A stretch of 64,000 bases of DNA from Igneacidithiobacillus sp028697715 (GCA_050251535.1 JBFWMO010000001.1:124001-188000), one strand, 5' to 3'; shown: positions 43,998 to 52,166, counted from the stretch's first letter. The notes: generated by a model not told the origin, from the letters alone. Program-made: numbers and translations.

Positions 43998-45224
43998 ATG
44001 TATCGCCACCTGACCCTGTTGCGCCTGCGCTGGTACGCCCTGGCCACGGGGCGCGTGCTGCTGCGGCATTGGCAGATATTCGTACTGGCGGGCGCGTTGG
44101 TTCCCGGCGGGATGCCTGTCGGCAAGTTGTTAATGGGCCTGGGCTATCCCCTGTTGGCCGCACTGCATGTTGGCCACGATGTGCTATGGCACTGGTGGCG
44201 CCTCGTGGCCATCCAGGGACTTGCGCTGGCCTGGGTCATGGTGCAGCGCCGCCACCTCGACGGTGGCGCGTTCATGGCCTATGCGCGATCCCTGCCTATC
44301 TCGGTCAATCAGCGGCGCTGGGTCGATCTGTCCGTGCTCCTTCCCGCCAACAGTCTCTTGCTGGTCCCCGTTGTGGCGCTGGTCGTCGTCGCGCCAAACG
44401 GCTTGCTCGGGGCAACGGCGACCCCGTTCCTGGTTGCCACTGTATGCGTGGTGACCGGATTGGTGCTGCTCGCCGAACTCGCTGTGCTGGAGCGACAGCT
44501 TGCCGCACTCTTAACTTTCGGGCTGGCTGATGCCCTGCTGAGCTGGGGCCTGAGCCGCCCGGTCGATCCGGCAAGCTGGCTTGCTCTGAGTGGCGCTGTG
44601 CTGATTGGCGCGTCGTTTCTCGTCTTGCGGCATCCCCTCCAGGCCAATCTCCAGACGTGGATCCGCCGTCGAGTGACCCAATTGCTTCTCGGTGAACGGC
44701 GACTTTTCTCCTTCTTGCCTCCAGCCTGGCGTATCCAGGCGCAAGCACTTTGGGTGCGGCATCCAGGAGGCACAGTGTTGCGCACGGCGAGCGTTCTCGC
44801 CCTGGCCTTGGCGGCAGACTGGCTGATGCAGAAGTTCGCGTTCGACGCTCGCGCCCTGCCCACAGCCATTCTCGGCATGGCGGCCATCGCGCTGATCGCC
44901 AGTGGCCTGTATCGTATCCTGCAGTCCGCACATCGACCGGTGCAGCCCTATCTCCATGCGCTCCCCCTGCCGAAGAGGTTCTGGGTCCTGCAGGATACAG
45001 CTTTTGTCGCCGCTTTCGGTGCCTTACCCTTGGCCGTTTTGCTGGCCCCGATGTTTATCTATCTCAATGCATCTGTCGACACGACACTCGCACTCGTCTT
45101 GGCCTACTTTGTCCTATTGGCCTTGCTGCGTTTGCCCCTGGTGCATGGGGGACGACAAGCGGTCTTGCTAGGGGTCATTTTGGCCGGTACATGGTCGGGC
45201 GCGGCGATGGCCGTGGTTCGATAG
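43998..45224 (+). CDS. ABC exporter permease-like membrane protein
   Basis: 408 residues with about ten hydrophobic segments in two clusters separated by a basic stretch (about 225-260). No named family, but it directly precedes an ABC ATPase with 10-nt spacing and no solute-binding protein, suggesting an exporter or ABC-2-type permease. Confidence 0.7.
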   Translation: MYRHLTLLRLRWYALATGRVLLRHWQIFVLAGALVPGGMPVGKLLMGLGYPLLAALHVGHDVLWHWWRLVAIQGLALAWVMVQRRHLDGGAFMAYARSLPISVNQRRWVDLSVLLPANSLLLVPVVALVVVAPNGLLGATATPFLVATVCVVTGLVLLAELAVLERQLAALLTFGLADALLSWGLSRPVDPASWLALSGAVLIGASFLVLRHPLQANLQTWIRRRVTQLLLGERRLFSFLPPAWRIQAQALWVRHPGGTVLRTASVLALALAADWLMQKFAFDARALPTAILGMAAIALIASGLYRILQSAHRPVQPYLHALPLPKRFWVLQDTAFVAAFGALPLAVLLAPMFIYLNASVDTTLALVLAYFVLLALLRLPLVHGGRQAVLLGVILAGTWSGAAMAVVR

Positions 45225-45234
45225 GAGTAAGACG

Positions 45235-45882
45235 ATGTTACGATTCGAGGGGATCACCAAGTCCTTTGGCTGGCGCCGGATTTTCCAGGACATCCGTGGC
45301 GAACTGGTTCCAGGCGTTTATGCCCTGCAGGGGCCGAACGGCAGCGGTAAGTCCACGTTGCTGGGCATCCTGTCAGGGGCCATTGCGGCTGACGCGGGCG
45401 AGGTCTGGATAAATGACGTCAGCCTCCAGACGGCACCGTTGCCCGCGCGGCAAGGGCTGTCCTACGCGCCTGATGAAAGCCCTATCTATCCTTTCATGAC
45501 TGGGCGTGACCTGCTGGATTTCGTCGCCATGGCCAAAAAGACCAGGGTCGGTCCGGATATTCTGGAATTGGTCGCCCAATTCGGACTGGACCCGCACCTG
45601 CAGACCCGTTTCAGTGCCATGTCGCTGGGCACGCAGAAAAAATTCATGCTCAGCGCGGCCTGGATCGGCGACCCACAGGTGATGCTGCTGGATGAGCCGA
45701 GCAATGGGCTGGACAACGATGCCCGAGAAATCTTAGCCCAACGCATCAGGTTACGTGGTCTGGAGGGTTTGGCGCTGTTTGCAAGCCATGACGCTGCGTT
45801 CGTGGAAGCTTGCGGGGCCAATATCTTGCGGATGGACCACCTGAAAGCGCCTGAGCATTGTTTGGCGTTAGTCCGAGAATAA
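45235..45882 (+). CDS. ABC transporter ATPase
   Basis: 215 residues: Walker A GPNGSGKST at 33-41, Walker B VMLLDEPSNGLD, His switch FASHD. The signature is MSLGTQKK rather than LSGGQ, a deviation common in ABC-2-type exporters. Partner of the upstream permease. Confidence 0.9.
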   Translation: MLRFEGITKSFGWRRIFQDIRGELVPGVYALQGPNGSGKSTLLGILSGAIAADAGEVWINDVSLQTAPLPARQGLSYAPDESPIYPFMTGRDLLDFVAMAKKTRVGPDILELVAQFGLDPHLQTRFSAMSLGTQKKFMLSAAWIGDPQVMLLDEPSNGLDNDAREILAQRIRLRGLEGLALFASHDAAFVEACGANILRMDHLKAPEHCLALVRE

Positions 45883-45912
45883 TTTTATTAGCCAACTAAC
45901 CCATGGTGCAGA

Positions 45913-46233
45913 ATGAATATTGAAAAGCAAGTAGAACCGGAAGCCTGTTCCGGAATGGACGACGTCCGCCGAGAGATAGACCGCATTGACCGTGCAATCA
46001 TTGCAATGCTCGGGAAACGATTCAAATATGTTATTGAGGCATCAAAGTTCAAAACATCCGAAATGTCGGTCCGTTCACCCGATCACTTTAAGGCCATGCT
46101 TGAGATGCGCCGTGAATGGGCGCAATCAGAAGGCCTGAATCCGGATGCAATCGCAAAAATGTACAGCGATCTGGTGAACCACTTTATCGAGGAGGAGATG
46201 AAACAATGGGAGATTCATCAACGAACAATATAG
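45913..46233 (+). CDS. Chorismate mutase/isochorismate-pyruvate lyase-like protein
   Basis: 106 residues, chorismate mutase type II fold (DDVRREIDRIDRAIIAMLGK, KYVIEASKFK, VRSPDHFKAML). The spacing resembles PchB, which makes salicylate from isochorismate. It suggests an aryl precursor for the cluster. Confidence 0.82.
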   Translation: MNIEKQVEPEACSGMDDVRREIDRIDRAIIAMLGKRFKYVIEASKFKTSEMSVRSPDHFKAMLEMRREWAQSEGLNPDAIAKMYSDLVNHFIEEEMKQWEIHQRTI

Positions 46234-46817
46234 CAATTTGCTGCCGTGGTAACAGACCTGTGGTCTACAGGCTGAGTACAGCGGTGGGGGGGGTGAGGTT
46301 GCTTCCTGTCCCGATTAGGGCGCTTGAGAGCGTGCCGCTGACGCATCGCCCCGTTGACGAGAAAGACATTCAAATCATTTGCGGGTTTCCACAAAGTGAA
46401 GACGAACTATTCTTCTTGTTTCCAAAGGCGGAATTCCCGTTGTCCTCTACGCAATTGCGGGATGCCATAGCGCAGCGTTCAGACTCAACCGTAGTCGAGC
46501 TTGGTGGTGAAGTCATTGCTTTTGCCAATTTCTATCGCTGGGAGTCTGGCGGCCGTTGCTCCATCGGCAATGTCATCGTTTCCCCGGCGGCCCGTGGGCG
46601 CGGGGTGGGCCGCTATCTCATCGAACAGATGATTGCCCTTGCTTTTTCAAAGCATCAGGCGGCCGAGATAATAGTGTCGTGTTTCAATCAAAATATTGCC
46701 GGTTTACTGTTTTATCAGAAGCTGGGATTTCAACCTTACGCCATTGAGGAGCGGCAGGGCAGGAAAGGAAATCGGATTGCGCTTATTCACCTGCGGCTGT
46801 CGAGAAATGCGACCTGA
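46206..46817 (+). CDS. GNAT acetyltransferase
   Basis: GNAT motif VIVSPAARGRGVGRYLIEQM and NIAGLLFYQKLGFQP. ATG 46206 gives 203 residues and overlaps the previous gene. The domain itself starts near 46331 (LTHRPVDEKDIQII), so the first ~40 residues may not be translated. Confidence 0.75.
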   Translation: MGDSSTNNIAICCRGNRPVVYRLSTAVGGVRLLPVPIRALESVPLTHRPVDEKDIQIICGFPQSEDELFFLFPKAEFPLSSTQLRDAIAQRSDSTVVELGGEVIAFANFYRWESGGRCSIGNVIVSPAARGRGVGRYLIEQMIALAFSKHQAAEIIVSCFNQNIAGLLFYQKLGFQPYAIEERQGRKGNRIALIHLRLSRNAT

Positions 46818-46918
46818 CTTGGTGGATTCTCTGAACCGATGAGGAAAATAATTTTATGATGATTTTACTAAAAGTCACCCGAGCGCGCAGCGTACTGACC
46901 ACCGCTTTCTGGATGACC

Positions 46919-46942
46919 GGTTACGCTGCCCTGCCGCCGTTG
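46919..46942 (+). repeat. 24-bp direct repeat, right copy
   Basis: Exact copy of 39449-39472. Together they bracket the whole 39692-46817 operon. Confidence 0.6.
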
Positions 46943-46968
46943 GCGGCTTGATCACTGATTGCGGCCGT

Positions 46969-48249
46969 TCATTGGCGGTGATACATGACATTACCCGACC
47001 CTTGATTTAACACCAGCTCCAACACCTCAACGATCTCCGCCGTTCCCATCGTCCCGGGCAATTCGCGCCCTGCCTTTGCAAAGGCTCGCTCCAGCAGAGG
47101 GCGAGGGAGCATCAACGTCACCTGGTCCGGCAGGGATGCCCCCGGCAGGGTGCCAACCTTCTGCGCATCATCCGCCGGATCTCCGATAACCACCCCATTC
47201 TCATCCACGGCGCCCCCATCCTCGATGTCCTCATCGCTATCGACGTTGTGCATATCGATCGTGGACAAGTCCACTTCTTCCCCATTGGCATCAAAAGCCC
47301 TTGCAGGGTGCGAACCCATCACGGCCCCATTTTCCTGCTGCATGTCTACCTCCTGCGGTTTTCCGCTCAAACCTCGTTCGTATCGGCTTTCCTCTCTATT
47401 CACCAGCACGCGGGAGAGGGTTTCGCCGGCTTGCAGGCTGGCACGGATGGCGTCCAGCACGATGCGCTTGTCTTCGTCCTTCATCCATCCTTTCATGCGA
47501 CTGATGTCTGTTTGCCCGATGGACTCCAGCGGCACGCCCAGATACTCTGCCACCGCCTGCGCATCTTCGCTCCCCAGAGAGAGCATCTGGTGTACCCATG
47601 CTTTGGATCGACCCAGCCGCTTGCCCAGATCCGCCAGGCTTGGCTTGGGGGCCAGGCTATCCATCAGCTGCTTCACGGCCCTCCCCGTATCCACGGGTGT
47701 CATATCGGCTCGCGCCAGGTTTTCGACCAGTTGCATTTCCAGCCTGTCAGCTTCTGTGTCGGGCTCCAATATCACGGCTGGAATCCGGGACAGGTCATAG
47801 CCTTTGCGACGGCATGGCTGGCCGCTGTCTCGGGCAGCCATGGATGCCCTCCAACGCCGCTCGCCCGCTATGATCCGATACCTTCCCGACGCGACATGAC
47901 GTACCGCGATGGGCTGCAATACCCCATGCTGCAAGATGCTTTCCTTCAGCAGTTCCAGATCATTGTCGATGGCATCCTGCGTCCCGGATGCCACAAACGT
48001 CTTGCGCGGCTGCTCCGGGTCCGGCTCGATCTCCGACAGATCCAGAAAGAGCGCTGACCGAGATACGTCCGAGACGGCCCCGCCCGCGACGGTATTCTGT
48101 TCATCCGCCCGGGCCGCTTCCTGTCCCGGAAGTCGTCTACCGGGTAGACGATTGGCTTTGGCACCGGTCTGGCCGGAATCTCCCGCCATCTCGGCAAGTG
48201 TGCGCTTCATCTCATCAAAGAGATTCTCTGAAAGATCTACCTTTGCCAT
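46969..48249 (-). CDS. parB: ParB/KorB-like partition and regulatory protein
   Basis: 426 residues. ParB core: SEIEPDPEQPRKTF, HGVLQPIAVRHV, RYRIIAGERRWRAS and the HTH region (LADLGKRLGRSKAWVHQMLS). The C-terminus carries a dimerisation-like segment. GGAGGGATAAG precedes the ATG, and the upstream parA stop is 1 nt away. Residues 33-40 (NRLPGRRL) are encoded by a CGTCTACCGGGTAGACG palindrome, the probable binding site of the protein itself. A repeat unit is present near residue 316 (SHPARAF). Confidence 0.9.
   Translation of the reverse strand: MAKVDLSENLFDEMKRTLAEMAGDSGQTGAKANRLPGRRLPGQEAARADEQNTVAGGAVSDVSRSALFLDLSEIEPDPEQPRKTFVASGTQDAIDNDLELLKESILQHGVLQPIAVRHVASGRYRIIAGERRWRASMAARDSGQPCRRKGYDLSRIPAVILEPDTEADRLEMQLVENLARADMTPVDTGRAVKQLMDSLAPKPSLADLGKRLGRSKAWVHQMLSLGSEDAQAVAEYLGVPLESIGQTDISRMKGWMKDEDKRIVLDAIRASLQAGETLSRVLVNREESRYERGLSGKPQEVDMQQENGAVMGSHPARAFDANGEEVDLSTIDMHNVDSDEDIEDGGAVDENGVVIGDPADDAQKVGTLPGASLPDQVTLMLPRPLLERAFAKAGRELPGTMGTAEIVEVLELVLNQGSGNVMYHRQ
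48134..48150. promoter_or_regulatory. CGTCTACCGGGTAGACG palindrome inside parB
   Basis: 17-bp palindrome (19 bp with flanking T/A), in the coding frame of parB. Proposed ParB binding site. Confidence 0.6.
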
Positions 48250-48250
48250 C

Positions 48251-49021
48251 TTATCCCTCCTTCACCGTTTCTTCTGTCGGCACCCCGTCCGTTTCCAAAA
48301 TCATCTTGCAGGCCATGGCCCATTTCGCCGCCGCCGCGTCTTTCGGGTCCAGCTTCCAGACGGGCATCCCTTGTTTCATGGCGTTGGATACAATCTGCCG
48401 ATTCGTCAGATGAACCGGAAGCACGTGCTGACCAAAACCCGACTCGGTGATCGCATCCACAACCATCTGCTGATTCGTGGAGTTCAAAACCCGCTTGTTG
48501 ATGACCAGGGACAATCCCAGATCGACTTGTGAGGCGATCTCCCGCCATACCTTGAGCAGCGAAGTGAGCCCCTGCAACGCCAACAGGTCGGGCTCCACAG
48601 GTGCTGCCAACAACCCGCCCAGATAGAGCGGGGCCAGCTGCTGCACGCCGGCGGCTGGTGGCGTGTCGATGACCACCACATCAAAATCGATGCTCAGCAA
48701 ACGGCTCATAGCCTCTTGTCCGGCCTTCAATCCCTGCTTTTCAACCAGATGTACATGCTGGTGTCCTGGCAGGATTTTGAGATCCCCAAACCGGGTATCC
48801 TGGAACTCCAGACTGGTGTCCCCGTCCCACAGGTCTAATACCGATTTGCCACGGCCATTCGGCTCCCCCGTAGTGATAAAAGTGGCGTTGCGTTGGCCGT
48901 CCATATCCACGAGCAATGTCTTTTTCTTCGCCGCCATGCTGGCGTAAGCCGCAATGTGAACGGCAAGAGCGGTCTTTCCTACCCCGCCCTTCTGATTGGT
49001 CACGGTAATGATCTGTGGCAT
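48251..49021 (-). CDS. parA: ParA/IncC-type partition ATPase
   Basis: 256 residues with deviant Walker A NQKGGVGKTA (9-18), VDMDGQRNAT and VVVIDTPPAAG. Pairs with ParB to stabilise the excised or replicating element. Starts 3 nt after the upstream gene in the same operon. Confidence 0.93.
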   Translation of the reverse strand: MPQIITVTNQKGGVGKTALAVHIAAYASMAAKKKTLLVDMDGQRNATFITTGEPNGRGKSVLDLWDGDTSLEFQDTRFGDLKILPGHQHVHLVEKQGLKAGQEAMSRLLSIDFDVVVIDTPPAAGVQQLAPLYLGGLLAAPVEPDLLALQGLTSLLKVWREIASQVDLGLSLVINKRVLNSTNQQMVVDAITESGFGQHVLPVHLTNRQIVSNAMKQGMPVWKLDPKDAAAAKWAMACKMILETDGVPTEETVKEG

Positions 49022-49023
49022 CT

Positions 49024-49419
49024 CTACCTCTCTTCTCGCGCTTTCCGCCGCTCCTGCTCATGCAGTGGCGGGTACAGAACCCAGGAATACCAATACAACA
49101 TCGTATAGAGCACATCGGGCAGGTCGACTCCGTTCCGGTGGCTGACCTCTACCAAGTTGTCCGCCAGATCGCAGGGAATCCGCACGTTCACTTCCACCCA
49201 TTCCGGGTCGGCCAAGGCCGGGCGGTGCCCATCCCGCCATCGAAGTCCTTTCTCCCACGCTTTTTCGGCCAGAAACCGGGAAGCGCAGTCCTCATGGACG
49301 GCCCGCAGCGTCATCCCCTGAACGAAGGCCAAAGCCTGGATGTATAAGTGCATCTTCAGCGGGATCACTGTCGATTCCCCCGCATAGGGCATACCGTTAA
49401 AGAGAGATGGTGTCAGCAT
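49024..49419 (-). CDS. Unknown first gene of the parAB operon
   Basis: 131 residues, no known family. The C-terminal half (WVEVNVRIPCDLADNLVEVS) resembles an RHH-type strand-helix and could bind DNA. Its promoter box is at 49450-49460 and two palindromes lie just upstream, so the operon is probably repressed by ParB. Confidence 0.6.
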   Translation of the reverse strand: MLTPSLFNGMPYAGESTVIPLKMHLYIQALAFVQGMTLRAVHEDCASRFLAEKAWEKGLRWRDGHRPALADPEWVEVNVRIPCDLADNLVEVSHRNGVDLPDVLYTMLYWYSWVLYPPLHEQERRKAREER

Positions 49420-49434
49420 GCTTTTCCCGGCGTG

Positions 49435-49460
49435 ACCCTTTTCACGAATGGGTATAGATC
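49435..49460 (-). promoter_or_regulatory. GATCTATACCC leader box of the parAB operon
   Basis: Minus-strand box 49460-49450. ACCC pairs with GGGT 11 nt later. Confidence 0.6.
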
Positions 49461-49475
49461 AGCACCGGGCCAGAT

Positions 49476-49534
49476 CGTCTACCGGGTAGACGCCAAACCA
49501 GATCCTGCCGTCGGAATCGTCTACCGGGTAGACG
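49476..49534. promoter_or_regulatory. Two CGTCTACCGGGTAGACG palindromes upstream of parAB
   Basis: Exact copies at 49476-49492 and 49518-49534, centre-to-centre 42 nt (four helical turns), just upstream of the parAB promoter box. Looks like a pair of cooperating operator or parS sites. Confidence 0.65.
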
Positions 49535-49556
49535 ATTTACGAGGACGGCCCGGGGC

Positions 49557-50147
49557 TCAGTCTCCCTTCCGAAGCCAGAACTGACTCCCGGGAATCGTCC
49601 ACCAGGGAACCGCCCGTTGCAGGATGCTGGTTTCCGGGATCGGGCCATAATAGCTGGAGTCAAAGGCATAGTTGCCTGGGGCGTAGAGCCAGATCTGCCC
49701 ATGCTTCAAGTGATAGGTGCCGAAAGGGTAATGGACAATCCGGTGCTGGTGGCCGGGCGTCCAGCGATCCACCCGGGAGTTCGGCAGAGTGTGCCCATCT
49801 ACCCGGACCCCGGATCTCGTAAGCCGCACGGTCTGCCCGGGGACAGCGGCGATCTCTTTGATCCACGGCTGTCCAGCGGGAAACCACTGGTACTTCAGGC
49901 CTTCCGCGACGGCGGCATGATGGGCGGGGCCAGGAATCTCGACTTCGACCAGTTCTCCATCATGCAAAGGATAGGGCGAGCCGAGAAGCTGGTAGAGGCC
50001 CACCGGCTCGCAGGTGGAGTCGTTCAACACCAGATACTGGTACTGCATCCATAGCCCTACGGCAGCATTCAGCACCAGTACACCGATGATCGCCCATGTG
50101 CCCCACCAGAGCAGCCGCTTAGCGATTGCGGCGGATATTCTTTGCAT
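49557..50147 (-). CDS. traF: TraF-like conjugal signal peptidase
   Basis: 196 residues: one N-terminal membrane segment (about 14-34) and an S26-type domain. The motif NDSTCEPVGLY places Cys46 where the nucleophilic Ser is expected (N-x-S/T-x-S-x-P-x-G-x-Y). The general base is Lys97 in WIKEIAAVPGQ. TraF peptidases trim and cyclise TrbC-type pilin. GGAG 7 nt before ATG. Confidence 0.85.
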   Translation of the reverse strand: MQRISAAIAKRLLWWGTWAIIGVLVLNAAVGLWMQYQYLVLNDSTCEPVGLYQLLGSPYPLHDGELVEVEIPGPAHHAAVAEGLKYQWFPAGQPWIKEIAAVPGQTVRLTRSGVRVDGHTLPNSRVDRWTPGHQHRIVHYPFGTYHLKHGQIWLYAPGNYAFDSSYYGPIPETSILQRAVPWWTIPGSQFWLRKGD

Positions 50148-50331
50148 GGTGGCGCTCCAGAAAAAAACGTGCGGGGCCTGTCAATAGCCGAAAGGGGAAG
50201 AAGAATAGCCACTCGAACTGGGTGGCACCCCAAAGCAGGGCTTCGGCCAGCTTGCGCGGGCCGGGCCGCTCGAAGAAGGCGATGAGCCTCTGGTCAAGCC
50301 GAGCGATGACTTGTCGAAGAGGATTGCTCAC
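50119..50331 (-). CDS. Small membrane-associated protein
   Basis: 70 residues, GTG start with GGAGCGG upstream. One hydrophobic stretch (EALLWGATQFEWLFFFPFRL) and a basic tail. Overlaps traF by 29 nt and the upstream gene by 38 nt. Confidence 0.6.
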   Translation of the reverse strand: MSNPLRQVIARLDQRLIAFFERPGPRKLAEALLWGATQFEWLFFFPFRLLTGPARFFLERHHAKNIRRNR

Positions 50332-50623
50332 GCACCCGCTCCTTCAGGACAGTGATCGCCTTTTCCAGAGAGGCTTCCAGGGCAGCAATGTGCTGTTCAG
50401 CCGGAATCCGCGAATAATCCGCAGAGAGCACCTTTTCCCATTTGGCAATCCACTGTTGCGCGGTGAGGGGACGGGACAGGTGCGTCTTGAGCAGATCCTT
50501 GAGTCGTTCACGACGCTTATCATCCAGGGAATCCAGAACGGACTTCCAGGCCAGCATTGGATCGCAGGGATCAGTTGGGTTTCCCATGGAAACTCCTGCC
50601 TTCATATGATCAGGCTTCTTCAT
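50294..50623 (-). CDS. Hypothetical helical protein
   Basis: 109 residues from ATG 50623 with GGGGGAACGG upstream; ATG 50587 is an alternative. Helical and charged (DKRRERLKDLL, HIAALEASLEKAITVLKERV). Between traB and traF; function unknown. Confidence 0.6.
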   Translation of the reverse strand: MKKPDHMKAGVSMGNPTDPCDPMLAWKSVLDSLDDKRRERLKDLLKTHLSRPLTAQQWIAKWEKVLSADYSRIPAEQHIAALEASLEKAITVLKERVREQSSSTSHRSA

Positions 50624-50634
50624 CCGTTCCCCCG

Positions 50635-51966
50635 TCATCGATTCACCGCAAACAACACAGGCATTCCAAAAAACGCGCCCCAGGCTTTTGCCGAAGCCCT
50701 TTGGATGGCCGGGATGTCGGTCCCCCGCGCCCACCAGTCATTGGCCGGGGCCAGCAGGACTTGTATCCCATGCGGGTATAGATCGAGGGCAGGCCACATC
50801 AGCAGTTGCTCATAGCAGATGAGATAGCCGACTTTTTTGCCGTCAATCTCCGTGGTTTCCGGTTTCCTGGAAAACGGCGCCATCCGGAAGCTGTCACGGG
50901 GATGCCACGGGTGCCACATCGAGAAAGGTACCGGGATGTGATCCGGCAGTACCGTCTGGTGGCCATCCTGGATCTTCACCAGAGCATCCAGATAACCCTT
51001 GGCAAGGGGCACATCGGCCCCGAGCAACACGATTTGTTCTGGATGTCGCGCCGTCCAGCGGATGACCGGACGCCAAATGGCCCGGGTGCCCGGCAGCCAG
51101 GGCCCGGCCACGGTTTCCGGGAGCAATACCACGTTGTCGCCAGAGCGCAGATCCGCCAAAACCTTGGGAGCCATTTCCATGGACGCATCGACATAGGAAA
51201 GGTTGGAACGCAGGCGGCCCAGGTGGGTATTGATGCCCACCCAGCCAGCGGGCGCTGTGGGCAGCGGGTGACCCATCATGTCATCCAGTGCCGGTACCTG
51301 CTCGGCCAGGGCAGGGAAGGCAAAACCCAGAAGCCAGAGATTGAAGATGACGATTCCGGCCATCAGTAAACGCACCGGGATATCCTGATTCTTCCGCTCC
51401 CAGTAGCCCAGAGCGGAGATCCCGAGAATGGTCAGCAGGATGCCGGTTGGGCCTGCGGCAACGGCGCCGAGCCAGGGGGAAGTCCAGCCGATGATTCCCA
51501 AGGGTGGCAGAATCGTCGAGACAGCAGAGGTAATGATAGTGGCCGTGACCGCGCCAAAACCGCCGCCTGCAAGGCTGCCACCTGCAAGGCCGCCGCCACG
51601 GAAATACAGAGCAATGTACGGGTACGCTAGATAAGGCAGGGCAAAGGCCAGCGATGACAGCGACCAGAACCCAATACCGAGAAATAGTCCGGAGTGTGGG
51701 AAGAATACCGACGTGCCTTTGATGAGGCCGTAGGTCGTCGCCAGGTGGTAACCGAACATCAGGGCAAATGGCGCCAACCAGTGCCGCTTGTTCAAAACTG
51801 GCAGAAGCAGCAAGGCCAGTGGCGCAAGCCAGATGGCGTGAGGCCAGGCCAGGGCGCCAACCAGGGCACCCAGGAGTACCGGAATGGCGAATCTGGAAAC
51901 GGGAGCGGACTTTCTCCGCGAATCGTCTACCGGATAGACGGAAACGGTTACGTATTTGCTCTGCAT
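50635..51966 (-). CDS. traB: TraB-like transfer protein (Lnt/nitrilase fold)
   Basis: 443 residues: about six membrane segments, then a carbon-nitrogen hydrolase domain with LLPETVAG (Glu), a Lys region (GADVPLAKGY) and YLICYEQ (Cys), as in apolipoprotein N-acyltransferase. traF-traB adjacency is as in Ti-plasmid transfer operons. GGGLAGGSLAGGGFG at about 124-138 comes from a repeat unit; SVYPVDDS (residues 9-16) comes from a palindrome. The box at 51981-51971 ends 4 nt before the ATG, so the mRNA may be leaderless or the start misplaced. Confidence 0.82.
   Translation of the reverse strand: MQSKYVTVSVYPVDDSRRKSAPVSRFAIPVLLGALVGALAWPHAIWLAPLALLLLPVLNKRHWLAPFALMFGYHLATTYGLIKGTSVFFPHSGLFLGIGFWSLSSLAFALPYLAYPYIALYFRGGGLAGGSLAGGGFGAVTATIITSAVSTILPPLGIIGWTSPWLGAVAAGPTGILLTILGISALGYWERKNQDIPVRLLMAGIVIFNLWLLGFAFPALAEQVPALDDMMGHPLPTAPAGWVGINTHLGRLRSNLSYVDASMEMAPKVLADLRSGDNVVLLPETVAGPWLPGTRAIWRPVIRWTARHPEQIVLLGADVPLAKGYLDALVKIQDGHQTVLPDHIPVPFSMWHPWHPRDSFRMAPFSRKPETTEIDGKKVGYLICYEQLLMWPALDLYPHGIQVLLAPANDWWARGTDIPAIQRASAKAWGAFFGMPVLFAVNR
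50774..50784 (-). promoter_or_regulatory. Internal GATCTATACCC box in traB
   Basis: Minus-strand copy read as DLYP within traB, followed by ACCC-N4-GGGA. It could drive the three genes downstream (50623 to 49557). Confidence 0.5.
51559..51598 (-). repeat. In-frame tandem repeat in traB
   Basis: CTTGCAGGTGGCAGCCTTGC-type units, read as GGLAGGSLAGGG in a loop between membrane segments. Confidence 0.6.
51924..51940. promoter_or_regulatory. Variant palindrome inside traB
   Basis: CGTCTACCGGATAGACG, one mismatch from consensus, within traB codons 9-14. Confidence 0.5.
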
Positions 51967-51970
51967 GAGC

Positions 51971-52046
51971 AGGTATAGATCGGAGATGGGGCAGATCGTC
52001 TACCGGGTAGACGATGTATGCCCACCCAGTTGGCGGGGTATAGATC
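51971..52046 (-). promoter_or_regulatory. Double leader box with palindrome upstream of traB
   Basis: Minus-strand boxes at 52046-52036 (GATCTATACCC) and 51981-51971 (GATCTATACCT) flank a perfect CGTCTACCGGGTAGACG at 51997-52013. Confidence 0.6.
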
Positions 52047-52137
52047 AGGGGTGGGGCAGCGGCAGGATTCCGACGGACCAGCCATCCAAAGTTTGGTACG
52101 AAGGTTTGAAAAGCATGGGAACAGAAGCTTGGTTTTT

Positions 52138-52156
52138 AGTAGTTTATGAACTACAA
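52138..52156 (+). promoter_or_regulatory. Operator-like inverted repeat of TA module 3
   Basis: GTAGTT-TATG-AACTAC lies just upstream of the toxin start. Same position as the inverted repeats of modules 1 and 2. Confidence 0.5.
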
Positions 52157-52166
52157 TCCCCATGCG

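Noticed and set aside
46856..46951. 31-codon ORF over the right 24-bp repeat
   Set aside because: No SD, and it consists of repeat sequence also found in non-coding position at 39449.
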